Part shown: piece by piece, positions 24,736 through 35,901 of the stretch | Layout of the letters: the number at the start of each line of letters is the position of its first letter | Numbering within the stretch: the first letter of the stretch is position 1 | Assembly (NCBI RefSeq): GCF_014529535.1 | Contig: NW_023503292.1 | Span: 1,337,354-1,401,353 of the forward strand | Direction of reading: 5' to 3' | DNA from: Bradysia coprophila | Lineage: Eukaryota; Arthropoda; Insecta; Diptera; Sciaridae | DNA: 64,000 nt | Notes under the pieces: model-generated | The model's input: only the letters and a program-made list of their open reading frames with translations | What the model was told of the DNA's origin: nothing | Database searches by the model: none | Translations under genes and position numbers: made by a program

Positions 24736-25688
24736 TTTGATAGTTCAACCGTTCTATGAAAAAAGCAGTCCCAGCATCTCAGCCGCGCTTATCATTTCTC
24801 TGATTCTAGTAGCAGAGCTGTGACATGGATCTTGTTCACGTTTGTCCACCACTTGTCAGAAAATTTTCTTCAACTGAATGTGGCCCTGTTTTAATTTTCA
24901 GCAACGTGAGTTTGACATACACTCACGGAATTTTGAAAACATAAACATTTTCTTTTTCTGTGTTTGACTTGAGTTTCTGATTTCTTCATATAAAAATTCA
25001 CAAAATACCAGTGAACCACGAAAGAGAAAATGTGTCGGTTTTCAAAATTCTGCGAGTGTTAAAATACTCTTGTTTTCAGGTTTTATCCAATTGTTTTGAA
25101 ATGTCAAACTCGTGGTGTTAGCTACGCAATTTATGCGATTGTTTCATTTCTATCATCAGATCGGTATACCTTCAGGAAACAATTCTGTAATTAGACACAG
25201 CCTACTAGCAAAACCTAAAGTTTCTAGAATCTATTACATTTCAGGTTGAGTGATGCTTCGGTACAAAAATTTCAAATTCATAAACTCGCGCCAAATCATT
25301 TGAACAGCGGCGGATTGCAGATTTGCTGTGTGTCAAAATGACAGCGACGTTCGAGACCGACGAGACCGACAGAGTAATTAAAAGAGGAAGCCTTATTAAA
25401 AAGGTTTTGTTTTGACGTGCTTTATCTGATGATACACTCCTAAAAGAAGAAAGCCAAAAAAAATATTCGCAATATTCAAACGTCACGGCAAGTTTTTATT
25501 TATTTTTCTGTTCGCGAGCTTTTAACCGCAATAAATTAATTAATACGACAAGTGAACCCCTTTCTTTAAATAATATGCACTCGTCCTGATTATGGTAAGC
25601 CTAGGAACTAACTACAACACGGTAAGATCACAACGAAAAGAAAAAATATTCAAAATGAATCATGCAAAAAAAAAAAGAACTCTTCAAA
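24736..25688. other. Intergenic, upstream of TMEM192-like
   Basis: No exon or repeat of note. It must hold the promoter of the gene starting at 25689, but I recognise no core element. Confidence 0.4.
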
Positions 25689-28600
25689 ATGCATAATCGT
25701 CAACAGGGAGGACGTTTTTTCGAGCATTCGAACATGGATGATCAATTAGAACCAATTTTGGCCGAAGATGAGGAGAATTTTAAGCCTTTGAAGACGGTAT
25801 TCCCGTTCAGGTAAAATTAAATTGAAACATATCCAGTGAGTGAAATGTCGATTAAATGAGCCGCATTGATTCCGAACGAAACAATAATTAGGGAATATAT
25901 ACGTTCGACACGGATGTTATAGGGAATGAGTGTTGTCGACGCAATTTAAAGAAAAAGGTGAATCATTATTGGGTATCAACAAATTTTTGTTTACAGATAA
26001 TATTTTGACAATATTTGTGAAGTATAAATGCGACATTATATCGTAAACTAAACTATAGTGCAGCCGATGTATATGTACTTATTTGTGTGAATGTATACGG
26101 ACTTAGAGTATAATTGTACTGCTTTATGGTGTTATACTTACACTGTTGTCCTTTTTATATATTTTTGCGGTTTATTACAATTACTTGGATCTTGGTTCTT
26201 TAGGCAATGGATACAGTAGGAGATAGACGTTTTCACAAGCTATTTTTAATCGACTTAGAACATGATTCTAAGCAAAAATTTGTTGGGCGAAAAATGACGT
26301 CATTTTCCAGGGAGGTTCATCTCCTTTTATTGAAAATAGGGGGCGCCGATTCTCGTGAATTTAAGAATTCGTAACTTGACAATCACCTTAATGGTCCATG
26401 CGATTCGTAAATTTTGAGGTTACAGCTGACAAGTTACGAATTCTTGAATTCACGAGAATCGGCGTCCAGGTCGATTAAGGGTCGTACTGTAAAAACAAAG
26501 TTAATCTGCGCATTTCAGAGGAAGAGACAGTAGAACAATTTGTTTATCGAATTTGTCAAAACTTCAATTTAGTGTAATAAGAATCTACTCAGCCATTCGG
26601 CACTTATTTCGATAAAATTACACTTCCCTTCACCACTACCTAGTGTTTGACAGGGCCTATTATTGAGAATTGATTTCAGTGAAATTTCTGAAACTTAAAT
26701 TTACCAAACAGTTACCGGTCAATTTTATCGGTAAACGTTGGCAATTTCAGCGAATTTTCGGCGTTTGAATTTGAAGCCCCATTTTAATCTGATTATTTGT
26801 ACCAGCTTCCACCTGTTAATATCATTGATCATATCATTGATTGGAATCGGACTTGCTGCGTGCTGGAAGGATGACAAACGCTGTGAAGCCTATTTTATAA
26901 TGCTGTACCTACGAGCTGCTTTCTGGCTTTTGACTTATGTGCGTAAATACCAATTTACCGTTTCGTTTCTTCAAAAAAAAAATAATTCTTTTAATTTGCA
27001 GTTGTTTGATCGTTTCATCAAACATCGACACGAACAACTTCGATTGAACGGATATCATGACTTTCATCGAGCAACATCTGTGCATAAGGGAATCCCGTTG
27101 TGTATTGTAAAAACAAACCGCAACGAATTTTTGTCAACGAGAATGGTCGGAAGTAATTTACCGTACATTGTTTTAGGTATCCCTATGGAATACAGTTATC
27201 ATGACCATACAAACACTAATTCAACATTACTACGGACCGAATTTCGGATTCCATTGTGTACAAGTCATGTTGTCGCCGATAGTTTACATCACTCTATTCT
27301 CATGCCTCGAAACGATTATATTCGTAGCAGTTCACGGATCCTACATAAGTAAGATTTCCATTATTTTTTTTCGCTCTCATTATCACCTCGACTTTCGCGT
27401 TTTTTTTTTTGCAATTTCATATTTTGTGATACAAATTAAGCGAATTAATGCTTGAAGTGATGTGACACCAATCCGAAAAAAGAAACTTTTTTTTCTTCTG
27501 TCTTCTTTTGTATGATAAAAGAGTTGTATTGCTTGTTTTGATTTGCACGTACTTAACCTTTACAACCTATGGCAGAGGTGCGGTGCGCCATTATGTGTTA
27601 TCGTTTGTGACAAATCCAATTAGTGGTCGCTTTTTCGGTCGCTTATTTTACTAAGTAAGATTTATGTGCTCCGATAACAGAACCATGTCTTTACTCGATT
27701 AGTCTTTAAATCGACACGTAACTACCACCATACGTTGATACGCGAGTGTCAGTATATAATTGCAACTATGATAAGGTTTCTCTACCTACAATAATTAAGT
27801 GAATTTTGCTTGTGCAGAAATAACAACATCTGATTATTCACCAGCTGGTACACAATCATGTACTTTGTTAAGCATAAAAGAATGATAGGAATTTTAGCCC
27901 CACGTGAAGTTAGCGACACCTGCGTAAACAAACTACTCATGTGGTTGTGCACCAGTTGGTGGATAAGCAGTTGATTGCTAATTCTGCATAATAAATTCAT
28001 CTACTTGTTGTATACAGAGAAATTGGGAAAAAGTCCATTTTTCATACGCAAAAGAACCTTCGGGAATCACCCGAATTCACAGTGTGTTCAGTGCGGCACT
28101 GGTAAATTACCAGCAATTATTTTTGTAGGTAATATCGGATAATATTACCAAAACATTAAATTTACAACGCCATACCAAAAAACTTGAACATCTGTTTTCA
28201 TCGAATTTTGTCGTAAGAGAACTAATCCCGTCAACAAAAAGTCAGGGGCTGAATTGAAAAATTTGCGTATCTTCTTTTGGCCAAGACATTATTTACATCG
28301 AATATGCATTGCGAAGCCATACATTTTTTGCCAAGCAAGATCTACAAGTGTCCACGTCCACAAGTTTATTCCTATTTCTAAGCCTCTAAAACATTAGGGG
28401 TTAACCATTATGGTCCGTATACTTCGTATGTAAAACAATTTCGTAAACTTTTGACATTTAATGTATGGGTGACATGTCAAAACTTTAATGGTTTACCCTC
28501 AATACGTAAGTCTTGTAGGGAGTAAGGACCCACTGGCACGCAGCCAGTGGGGACAATCAACCATTTCTTTTGATTTTTAATAAAAGTTCTTTTTGTCAGT

Positions 28601-31379
28601 TGTTTTATTCCGATCAGGAAGAAACAACTTCTTCTTCTTCTTTTTCAGCCTGTTTGTATCCACTGCTGGATGTAGGCCTCTCCAACTTCTTTCCATTTCG
28701 TACGATCCATTGCCATTTGCTGCCAGTTTGTACCTGCAATATTCTTAATTCCGTTTGTCCATCTCTCTGGTGGTCTACCTATAGCTCGTCTTTTATATGG
28801 TCGCCAGTTCATGATCTTTTTGGTCCAACGTTCGTCTGTCCTTCTTGCAATATGTCCCGCCCAGCTCCATTTCAGAGATGCTATTCTTTCCATGACATCA
28901 ACGACCCTGGTTTGTTGTCGAATCCATTGATTCGTCATTCTGTCTCTGAGTGTTATTCCGAGCATACTCCGTTCCATGGCTCTTTGTGTCACTCTCAATT
29001 TATCTTCGGATGCTTTTGTTAAAGTTAACGTTTCCGCTCCATAAGTGAGCACTGGAAGGACACAAGTGTCGAAAACTTTGCGTTTCAGACTATTATTCAT
29101 TTTGCTTTTGAAAATTAGTCTGAGTTTTCCGAACGCTGCCCATGCAAGACCAATCCTACGTCTTATTTCTGCAGTTTGGTTGTCCAGACCTAACTTCAGT
29201 TTATGTCCTAGATATACATAGCTGTCGACTCGTTCAATGACAGTGTCACCAATTTTGATTTCTATATCGTCCCCGATGTTGGTCATGACTTTTGTTTTCG
29301 ATAAGTTCATCTTGAGGCCAACTTTGCTCGCCTCTTCACTTAACTGTTGTAGCATAAGCTGAGCCTGACCTAGATTCGCTGCTATCGGTACAATGTCATC
29401 AGCGAAGCGGAGATTGCTCAGGTACTCTCCATTTATCTTTATTCCCATTTTACTCCAGTTTAACTTCTTAAAAATACTCTGCAGAATCGCCGTGAATAAT
29501 TTCGGTGAAATGGTGTCACCCTGCCTTACACCTCGACCGATTCTGAATTTCTCCGTGCTCTTATGAAGTTTTATACATGAAGTAGCATTTTTGTACACAT
29601 ATCGAATTGTGTTGGAGTACCTTGAGTCTACTCTACATTCGTCTAATGCGTCCAATATCGACCATGTTTCCACTGAATCGAAAGCTTTTTCGAAGTCTAT
29701 GAATAGCAAGACTATGTCGATGTTGTATTCACGACACTTCTCAATAAGCGTTCTCATCACCTGCAAATGGTCGTTTGTGCTGAAACCAGATCTGAAAGCA
29801 GCTTGTTCAACAGGTTGGTAGAAGTCGAACTTGTTAGTGTTCCTCTTCGTAATGATTTTCATAAACAACTTGTAGAGTGTTGACAATAGGCTTATGGGTC
29901 GGTAATTTTCCAGCTTTGTTATGTCTCCTTTTTTATGCAGCAATGTAATTACCGCATTTTCCCAGGCTTCTGGTACTTCTTCCCATTGGAGACATTGATT
30001 AAACAAAGCCGTGATTGCCTTTAATAATGAGTCTCCACCTAGTTTAATGGCTTCCACTGGAACACCATCTTCTCCGGGAGACTTTTTGTTTTTCATCTCG
30101 GCTACTACGGTCTTGACTTCATCAACAGTTATGTCGGGCATATCCTCCAACAACGAAACAACGAACTTAGATAAAGAACGCTACGCTTTATGTATTCAAA
30201 TAGATATGTTTTTGCTCCTACACATATATTTCATTTGTATTGCCAGTACTGGAAGGTTTGATGATTTTTTGTTGAGTAGTGTGCGGAGGTAGTATTTCGA
30301 GCCACAAGCGAGGAATGCATCCCTCACGCCTCAACAAAAAAATTTCCAGCAAGACAGCAAAGTTGACCAGAAAATGCGAAAAATCGGTTTTGAGCAAGAC
30401 AGTAATGACGTATTTTCTGGCCGTAAGACAACAAACTATTTATTGACCAAAAATAGCTTTTAAACGTCAATAAAACTTGTAAAACTGTAAAAAAAAATCT
30501 GGAAAACCCTTTCATACAAAATAGTAATCCGTTTGGCAGCTGTCGCTCGAAGTTCTTTTGCTTGAAGTGCGTTTTTTGAATTGAAGAATTATCAAATTAC
30601 TCATGGTAATATTACGTAACTTACGTAATATTACCATTATTACCGAGCTTAGGATAACAATACGTAATTTTACTGGTTTTGATGTTACCTGTTACAAAGC
30701 AAAGCAAAGATCAAGAAACTAGTTGCATACTTTTCGACTATTGCTTGAAAATTCCATTATCTTTTCCAGTGAAAGTGCTCAATTTTAATTCGCTTCAACT
30801 TGCACCGGATGCAATGGCATGTGGTGGTAGCCATTCAATTCATGGTGGTTCAGTTGGTCTCACTCAAAGAGGTGCCGATGTTGCTGAGCTTCTTGAAAAA
30901 CAGGTAAATGCCGACTTGTGGACCGAAAACCTGAATCAGTCACTCAAAACGCCACAGTTTGAAACTTATGAATTATTGTTACACGAACCGATACGAAAAC
31001 ATTTGTTTTTGGAAACTAGTAGCGTCCTAACTAGGGTAGGCCTAGTGAATATTCGGTCACTTTATGTCGTATATGGAAACTAAGTTGGTGTTAAAGTTGT
31101 TTAAAATTCGAATTATTTGGATTTTCTGCGATGTGTGACGGCCATGCGGACTAGTAGTGTAATAATATGGCACAGGTTTCAATCTATGTGCCTTAATGAT
31201 CGACTCAGGTCATCTGGTGCAGAATATTGGTATTGAAAGACTTAATTTGTGTGAATTTCAAACTTTAGGCCGATTTGATCAACTACTTAAAAGATCATAA
31301 TGATAGACTGAATGAGACCGTTTGGACGTTAAACGAAGATGTTAAATTATTAAGAGAGATGATACGTGTTCGACAGTGA
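25689..31379 (+). CDS. TMEM192-like lysosomal/late-endosomal membrane protein
   Basis: Exons: 25689-25810, 26751-26938, 27002-27106, 27177-27348, 28018-28128 (or ending 28101), 30770-30903 and 31269-31379. The order of parts matches human TMEM192: a short acidic N-terminus ([12 protein letters not shown]), two membrane helices in exon 2, two more in exon 4, then a C-terminal coiled segment ([19 protein letters not shown]) like the vertebrate EKQGDTIEYLKRHN. TMEM192 is a four-helix dimeric protein of late endosomes and lysosomes. One join is unresolved. Exon 1 ends in phase 2, but exon 2, bounded upstream by an in-frame stop, needs phase 1. A missed tiny exon, a different first exon or a 1-base indel could explain this. 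The last four joins keep frame. Intron 5 carries an RTE retrotransposon. Confidence 0.82.
25811..26750 (+). other. Intron 1 of TMEM192-like
   Basis: GTAAAA donor and TTTCAG acceptor. It holds the inverted-repeat element at 26344-26464. An 11-bp GT-AG-bounded segment at about 25892 would repair the frame, but an exon that short is not convincing. Confidence 0.55.
26344..26464. mobile_element. Small inverted-repeat element (MITE-like)
   Basis: Arms of 35 bp (26344-26378 and 26430-26464) pair almost perfectly around CGCCGATTCTCGTGAATT, with a 51-base loop. It lies in intron 1 of the TMEM192-like gene. Confidence 0.75.
27349..28017 (+). other. Intron 4 of TMEM192-like
   Basis: GTAAGA donor, TATACAG acceptor. 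It contains the CACCAGCTGG inverted-repeat element at about 27830-27967. No coding content is seen. Confidence 0.7.
27830..27967. mobile_element. CACCAGCTGG-type inverted-repeat element
   Basis: CACCAGCTGGTACACAATCA near 27839 pairs with GTGGTTGTGCACCAGTTGGTG near 27939. The same CACCAGCTGG signature marks the element at 48156-48401, so the two are probably related. Confidence 0.5.
28629..30154 (-). mobile_element. 5'-truncated RTE-clade non-LTR retrotransposon
   Basis: On the minus strand an uninterrupted frame of about 500 codons (30153-28645) encodes a reverse transcriptase: [16 protein letters not shown], then [11 protein letters not shown], then [13 protein letters not shown], the catalytic RFADD, and a Cys-poor C-terminal region ([16 protein letters not shown]) typical of RTE elements. 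The upstream endonuclease is missing, so the insertion is 5'-truncated. The 3' end is a (GAA)n microsatellite tail, as usual for RTE. The 8-bp direct repeat GAAACAAC (28621-28628 and 30155-30162) is a plausible target duplication. The open frame means the insertion is young. It is antisense within an intron. Confidence 0.9.
30603..30637. repeat. Near-perfect 35-bp palindrome
   Basis: Two 17-bp arms (ATGGTAATATTACGTAA and complement) flank a single C. It lies near the 3' end of TMEM192 intron 5. Confidence 0.8.
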
Positions 31380-31418
31380 TTGTTATTTTTGTACTTTCAG
31401 AAAGCCAGACATTTTTTC

Positions 31419-31424
31419 AATAAA
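31419..31424 (+). terminator. Poly(A) signal of TMEM192-like
   Basis: AATAAA 40 bp after the stop codon. Confidence 0.65.
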
Positions 31425-31579
31425 TACCTAGAAAAGCGTACTTTGTTGTCGACTTTTTTTTTAAAGGAAAACATTTAAAATTTAGTAAGTAAATGTTTAC
31501 TCAGTTGATAATAATGATGATGGCGGTAATTGTTTAAATCTAATCTTCGAATCACCAGGGGAATGCTTTTAACTTCCAC

Positions 31580-34465
31580 TCAAAAGTTGGAAGATTTATC
31601 GTTATATTTCTTGTCACAATAAAAGTCTGCCCTTGAATCACGCTTTGAACGATTCACTTTGTCATCGCCGAACGGTTTTCCGTACCTGCAATCATGTGCT
31701 ACCGTTCGAGGTCCTAGATTGGAGAATATTCATTTTCAAACATTTTACTCGATGTTTTCGGTGATGCATTCAGCAAAACTCACCCCAATGCGATGGACCT
31801 TCTAACAGCAGAGGTGCAGCGCGCACCCTTTGCCTCATTATTTCCATTTTAAGTTGATGCTCCTCATGGTGTAACTTTTGTTCAGCTCGTCGCGTTGCTA
31901 GTCGCAATGATATATCCTCGTCATTCGTATTGCTGAAATTTAACGAAATGCATTTCGAAGAAACATATTGGTTCGATTGTCAAAAACTGCTATAGTGAGC
32001 TGTCACAACAGGTTTTACTTTCAGCAATTTTATTCTTAAACATAAGGTCGCTGACCATGATTTGCGGATGCGAAAACCTGATCATGATTTGCTTATGTAA
32101 ATTTACATGTAAAACAAATTATACCGCAAATCACGATTCTCTTGGACTTTGATTTGCGGTATAATTTGTATGACGCTTTAGATACCTTCAAATTTTAGGC
32201 AATTTCGCGGATTGTAGGCCGAACGAAAGTGCCTTAAATCAACCGTCCCAAACAAGTGCACATGTAAGTTTTCATGCAGAGGGCCGGAAACCCGAGAAAA
32301 TTCGAAAAATTGCCCTCATTTTCGGCCCCGAAGCATGAAAAATATTAAACTTAATTAAAGCAATTCTTTAAATATTGATTAATTTTTGATTAATTGCGAA
32401 GCCAAATGTTCAATCTTCATAATAAAGTTAGTCATTACTCCTGGATGTCAGAGAATTTCAAGAAAACGACGTACAAAGTTAAAAATTGTCACGATACCAC
32501 ACATCATGGTCAGCGACTACTAAAATTCCTTCAAAAGTTCCTAAAATTTTCAGAAATTTACGAATTTTAAGAATTTTTGTAATTTAGAATTAATTTCCTA
32601 AAAATAGGCTTCGGTACAGAAGTGAATAACAAACACATGGAATTACACAAACAGAAGGAGATGATGTCGGGGGGATTAACAAAAACTTCTCTCGTATTTT
32701 AGGGATCCAAAAGCAGACGTCACAATAAACCCAGCTCTGAATAAAGGCTATGAAAATTAGACTTACTCGTAATACAATGATTTCCATCCGGGGCTTTTTC
32801 TTATACCCCAACTGGTGCGACGACCACTTTCCTTGGGACAATTTTTCTCCGATTTCATGGACATTTCTGATAATTTCTTCCTTGCCCATTCCACACGTAA
32901 ATTTGCTGCCAAATTTGGACGGGCTGATGGATAAATTGGAATTGGTGAGGTTTGGTAAGACGATTTGCTGCTCGTAATATTCGATATGCAGTAGGTGGGA
33001 GACTATTAATAAATTCTCGGTGACTTAAAGCAAACATTGTCGATTTGAAAATCACAACCTTTGAGCAACGTGTTGTGCTTCTCCTTTCCGTTTCGAATTT
33101 GAAGGGATTCGGACATGTTGTTATGAATTCATCGTCTTTGCTGACATTGTTCGATTTTCCTTTCGTTCCTTTTTTCCGTTTCTTACCCCGTTTCATCGAT
33201 GTCGTGCTACTTTTCTCCGACTTGGGAGAATCTTTATTTCGTTTCTTCATGGACGGTGGCAATGACGATATCTTCAACAATTCTTCGGCTCGCAATTTTC
33301 GATTCAGCGCTCTGAAGTATTCGTCCTCCCACATTTTGTGATAGAAATAATTGCTAAATAAGTTCTTCGGGCAAGGTTTGGCGTGGAAGCCGTCAGTTTT
33401 CGATTGATTGTTCGGAGTGGTAAGTTGGGGGGAGGTATGACTTCGTCGTAGCTGACATTTAGGCCTTTCGCTGAAGTGAAACGGTTTTATTTGAGACTGT
33501 AACTCTATAGCAGAATTGAGTTTGGCCAATTCGCTCCTAAGAAAACGTATTGTTAATTAGGTAAAGACTGAATCACACAAGACGAAAATAAAACTTCAAT
33601 CAAGTTTCAAACTCACTTATGTGCTTTATCCGCAAGAATACGATCGTAGAGCGGAATCCTCGAAGTTAGAGGAATAGCGTGTGTTGTTGATAGTTTACCT
33701 TCATCGTACAATTCATTGTCATTGTCAAAAAAATGTTGCAGATCATTCGTTGAATGGTCCCTCTCGTCCCTTTTTAAGGAAAAAACCAAAAAGCTCAAAA
33801 GTATATGGAGTAAAAGTCAATTTACGTTCCGACACAATACCTTAAAGTCATTTTGAAGGGTTGCGGTACTGTTAACCTCGAAGGACTAACTGACTTACTG
33901 CGGTAAGACTTAACACCATTATTTCCACGATTACTTCTCGCACTACTAATCTGTATCACTGGTTTACTGCTGCCCAAGCATTTATTCAAACTGTTGTTGA
34001 GCTCATCGTTTTTTGTGATCAGTCCAGCAAAGTCAATGTCTAAATCCGTATTTTTGCGACTTGAAACGGAGACAGAATCACATTGAATATCAGAAATATC
34101 TAATTTTCGTACGGACCGATCACTTTTGTCTGGAAATATTTCGCATTGCCGTTGCTTTAACATCAACAATTGGTTTTGGAATTCGTATTCGGATAGATGA
34201 TTAATGTCTCGATAGTCTTGAAATTGATTTTAATTCAAATTGGGTGTTTGACAATGAAATAAATGTGTGTTAAATACCAACCGGGAATGCTGTCATAAAA
34301 TGTAATTATCGTATAGAAGTCATTGTCCTTGGGTCTATGCACTTTGTTCGGCGGTGACCTATTGGTTTCTTTAAAATTGTTCACTTGACGGTGATATTTA
34401 CTGCTGGAACATTCCAATGTGTTGTACTTTTTAGCCTTAGGGTGGCTATTTTCACTGATTGGCAT
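31580..34465 (-). CDS. FAM161 family centrosomal/ciliary protein
   Basis: Seven minus-strand exons (34282-34465, 33841-34216, 33617-33769, 33059-33536, 32767-33002, 31784-31932, 31580-31713) close in frame to 569 residues. FAM161 (UPF0564) landmarks appear in the family order: LTVPQPFKMTLR, IPLTSRIPLYDRILADK, KPFHFSERPKC, FHAKPCPKNLF, then FRALNRKLRAEELL, with ARPNLAANLRVEWARKKL and RQRVRAAPLLLEGP nearer the C-terminus. Vertebrate FAM161A binds microtubules and lies in the inner scaffold of the centriole and connecting cilium. In an insect, a role in sensory cilia or sperm axonemes is an inference. The start ATG at 34465 is the first in its frame after an acceptor-like TTTTACAG, so a 5' UTR exon is likely. 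A Lys-rich stretch follows the FRALN segment. Convergent with TMEM192-like, 200 bp between stops. Confidence 0.88.
31933..32766 (-). other. Intron 5 of FAM161-like
   Basis: The only long intron of the gene. It contains the TIR element at 32047-32516. A possible alternative exon just downstream of the donor (reading AGFIVTSAFGSLKY then stop) was not preferred. Confidence 0.75.
32047..32516. mobile_element. 470-bp element with terminal inverted repeats
   Basis: Ends GTCGCTGACCATGAT (32047) and its complement (to 32516). Inside, ATACCGCAAATCA near 32128 and TGATTTGCGGTATAA near 32151 form another inverted pair. The 32195-32345 part is shared with 23735-23905, and its GAGGGCC..CGAGAAAA..GGCCCCG half with 41795-41875 in the opposite orientation. 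It looks like a composite of small elements. No ORF. Confidence 0.6.
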
Positions 34466-34837
34466 TTTCGCACTTCGGTACAACTCTGTAAAAGTATTTT
34501 CCTTTATCGCAAGAATCGTGAACGGCTCGAAAGTAAATATTTTTTGTTGAACTGAAATGGGTGCTATAGTAACGATAACTATAAAATCAATCTTAATCGC
34601 TCATATAACCTATATATTGCTTTAATATATTAGTATGGTCTCATTGTTTTGCTAAGAATCAGGGACCTATTGTTAATTGTACATTTTACGTGAATTTTCA
34701 TAGCGCTATTTTCGGAAAAATTTATGAAAAAAATTCGTCGCCGTTACTCTACTATACTCTTAAACCTAGGGAGAAAACTTCATAATAAAATACAGCGCCT
34801 CAATGTCAAAATACTCGTCATCAAGCGCATCTACTTC
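34466..34837. other. Upstream region of FAM161-like
   Basis: Contains a likely splice acceptor at 34486 for an untranslated first exon, otherwise AT-rich. No other feature seen. Confidence 0.4.
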
Positions 34838-35083
34838 TTTAATTAAATTAATTAAAATTTGATATGATTTTTTAAAAAACCCTGGAACGAACCGAACAAT
34901 TCGTATGATCTGGAATTTCCAATTGTATCACAGAAATTGGTTAAATTTGCATTTAAAATGTTTGTCCATTTATTTGACTGGGTTTGCGTTGGGTAATCAA
35001 AATTCCAGATCATAAGAATTGTTCGGCTCGTTCCAAGGTTTTTTTACAATAACAATCAGATTTTAATTAAATTAATTGGAGAA
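34838..35083. mobile_element. Inverted-repeat element with about 85-bp arms
   Basis: Arms at about 34838-34925 and 34998-35083 share TTTAATTAAATTAATT, GGAACGA(A/G)CCGAACAATTC and ATGATCTGGAATTT in opposite orientation. The loop is about 70 bp, giving a MITE-like element of roughly 245 bp. Confidence 0.75.
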
Positions 35084-35699
35084 CTAGACGCAAATGCGAC
35101 TTTGATTCGCCACCCACCGGTTCAAAAAATATTTCGGTACATGTTGTGGTATTGTCGGTAATGTGCTGAAAGGTATTGCACCGGTATTGCAAACAGTTTG
35201 TATTTGGAATTTTCAACATAACCTAATAAAAAAACTATAAACATTCAGAAAATTAAAAAACGATTCGATGTTTTTTAACGACATTCAACAGGGCTGGTAC
35301 AAAAATCAAAAAATGTTTTAAGCAGCGACAATAAAAATTGTTCTAAGTTACACCCCTGTGTGTTACAGCCGTCTGCTGGATTTCGATATAATTCCCTGAA
35401 ATATGGGTATCGTGTCGACTAAAATCAAAACGGTTGGAATAAAATCAAAACGGAAAAGTGTAAGTTAGTACAGCTCCTATATATATATAACATATACACA
35501 AAGCTCGTATTTTTGTTCATATACCGTCCAAACGAATTGTAGAGCTATCTTTCATCACAGCATTGTCCTAAAAACCCAGTTATTTGAGAGTATATTGCCA
35601 CCAAACATCTGATCACGGGTGGTACCACTTTACCATAAAAATTGTCGTAAAATACCATTGATTTAAGTCAATTGCCGAAGACAGTTACTACCTTCGACT
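35084..35699. other. Intergenic AT-rich DNA
   Basis: No coding content. It holds a (TA)n run at about 35480-35490 and may include the diverged left part of the following element. Confidence 0.4.
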
Positions 35700-35901
35700 T
35701 TCAGAGGAAAAAAAATTGAAATCGGATTTGATTTACTCAAGCTATCGACGTGACGGACAGACGGACAGACAAAATTTTTATTGCGGATTCGTTATCTATG
35801 AACATAGGCAAACACTTTGCCCTTATCGTCTGCTTCGAATTCCATCAATTACACACATCGTAATCCTATAAGCCCCCTTGTACTTCGTACGGGGCTAAAA
35901 A
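35700..35901 (+). mobile_element. Hairpin-ended repeat element, copy 3
   Basis: Contains TCGGATTTGATTTACTCAAG, GACGGACAGACGGACA, ATTGCGGATTCGTTATC and the terminal GTAC-TTC-GTAC hairpin followed by CTAAAAA, collinear with 20560-20750. The stem is kept while the flanking bases differ. Confidence 0.75.

Larger units (their letters stand above)
28129..30769 (+). other. Intron 5 of TMEM192-like
   Basis: A 2.64-kb intron, more than half of which is the RTE insertion at 28629-30154. It also contains the palindrome at 30603-30637. If the exon 5 donor is the alternative one at 28101, the intron starts at 28102. Confidence 0.7.

Noticed and set aside
24426-24759. Two overlapping ORFs with INSDQFLPIPINS-type repeats
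   Set aside because: They arise from the TCAATTCC iterons of the TIR element at 22971-24729. Neighbouring frames give equivalent repetitive peptides.
25892-25902. 11-bp micro-exon that would repair the TMEM192 frame
   Set aside because: It has AG/GT borders and the right length modulo 3, but such borders are frequent by chance and the donor is weak. Reported only as an open question.
28570-29022. 150-codon plus-strand ORF within the retrotransposon, repeated at 48670-49098
   Set aside because: Antisense shadow of the reverse transcriptase C-terminus, present in both copies only because the DNA is the same.
32700-32745. Alternative terminal exon of FAM161 (AGFIVTSAFGSLKY then stop)
   Set aside because: The exon at 31784-31932 has the correct phase and carries a family-like RAAPLLLEGP segment, so it is the better continuation.
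32590-32889. Minus-strand ORF beginning MGKEEIIRNVHEIG
   Set aside because: Wrong frame of a FAM161 exon. The frame reading ARPNLAANLRVEWARKK is the one that joins both neighbours in phase and matches the family.
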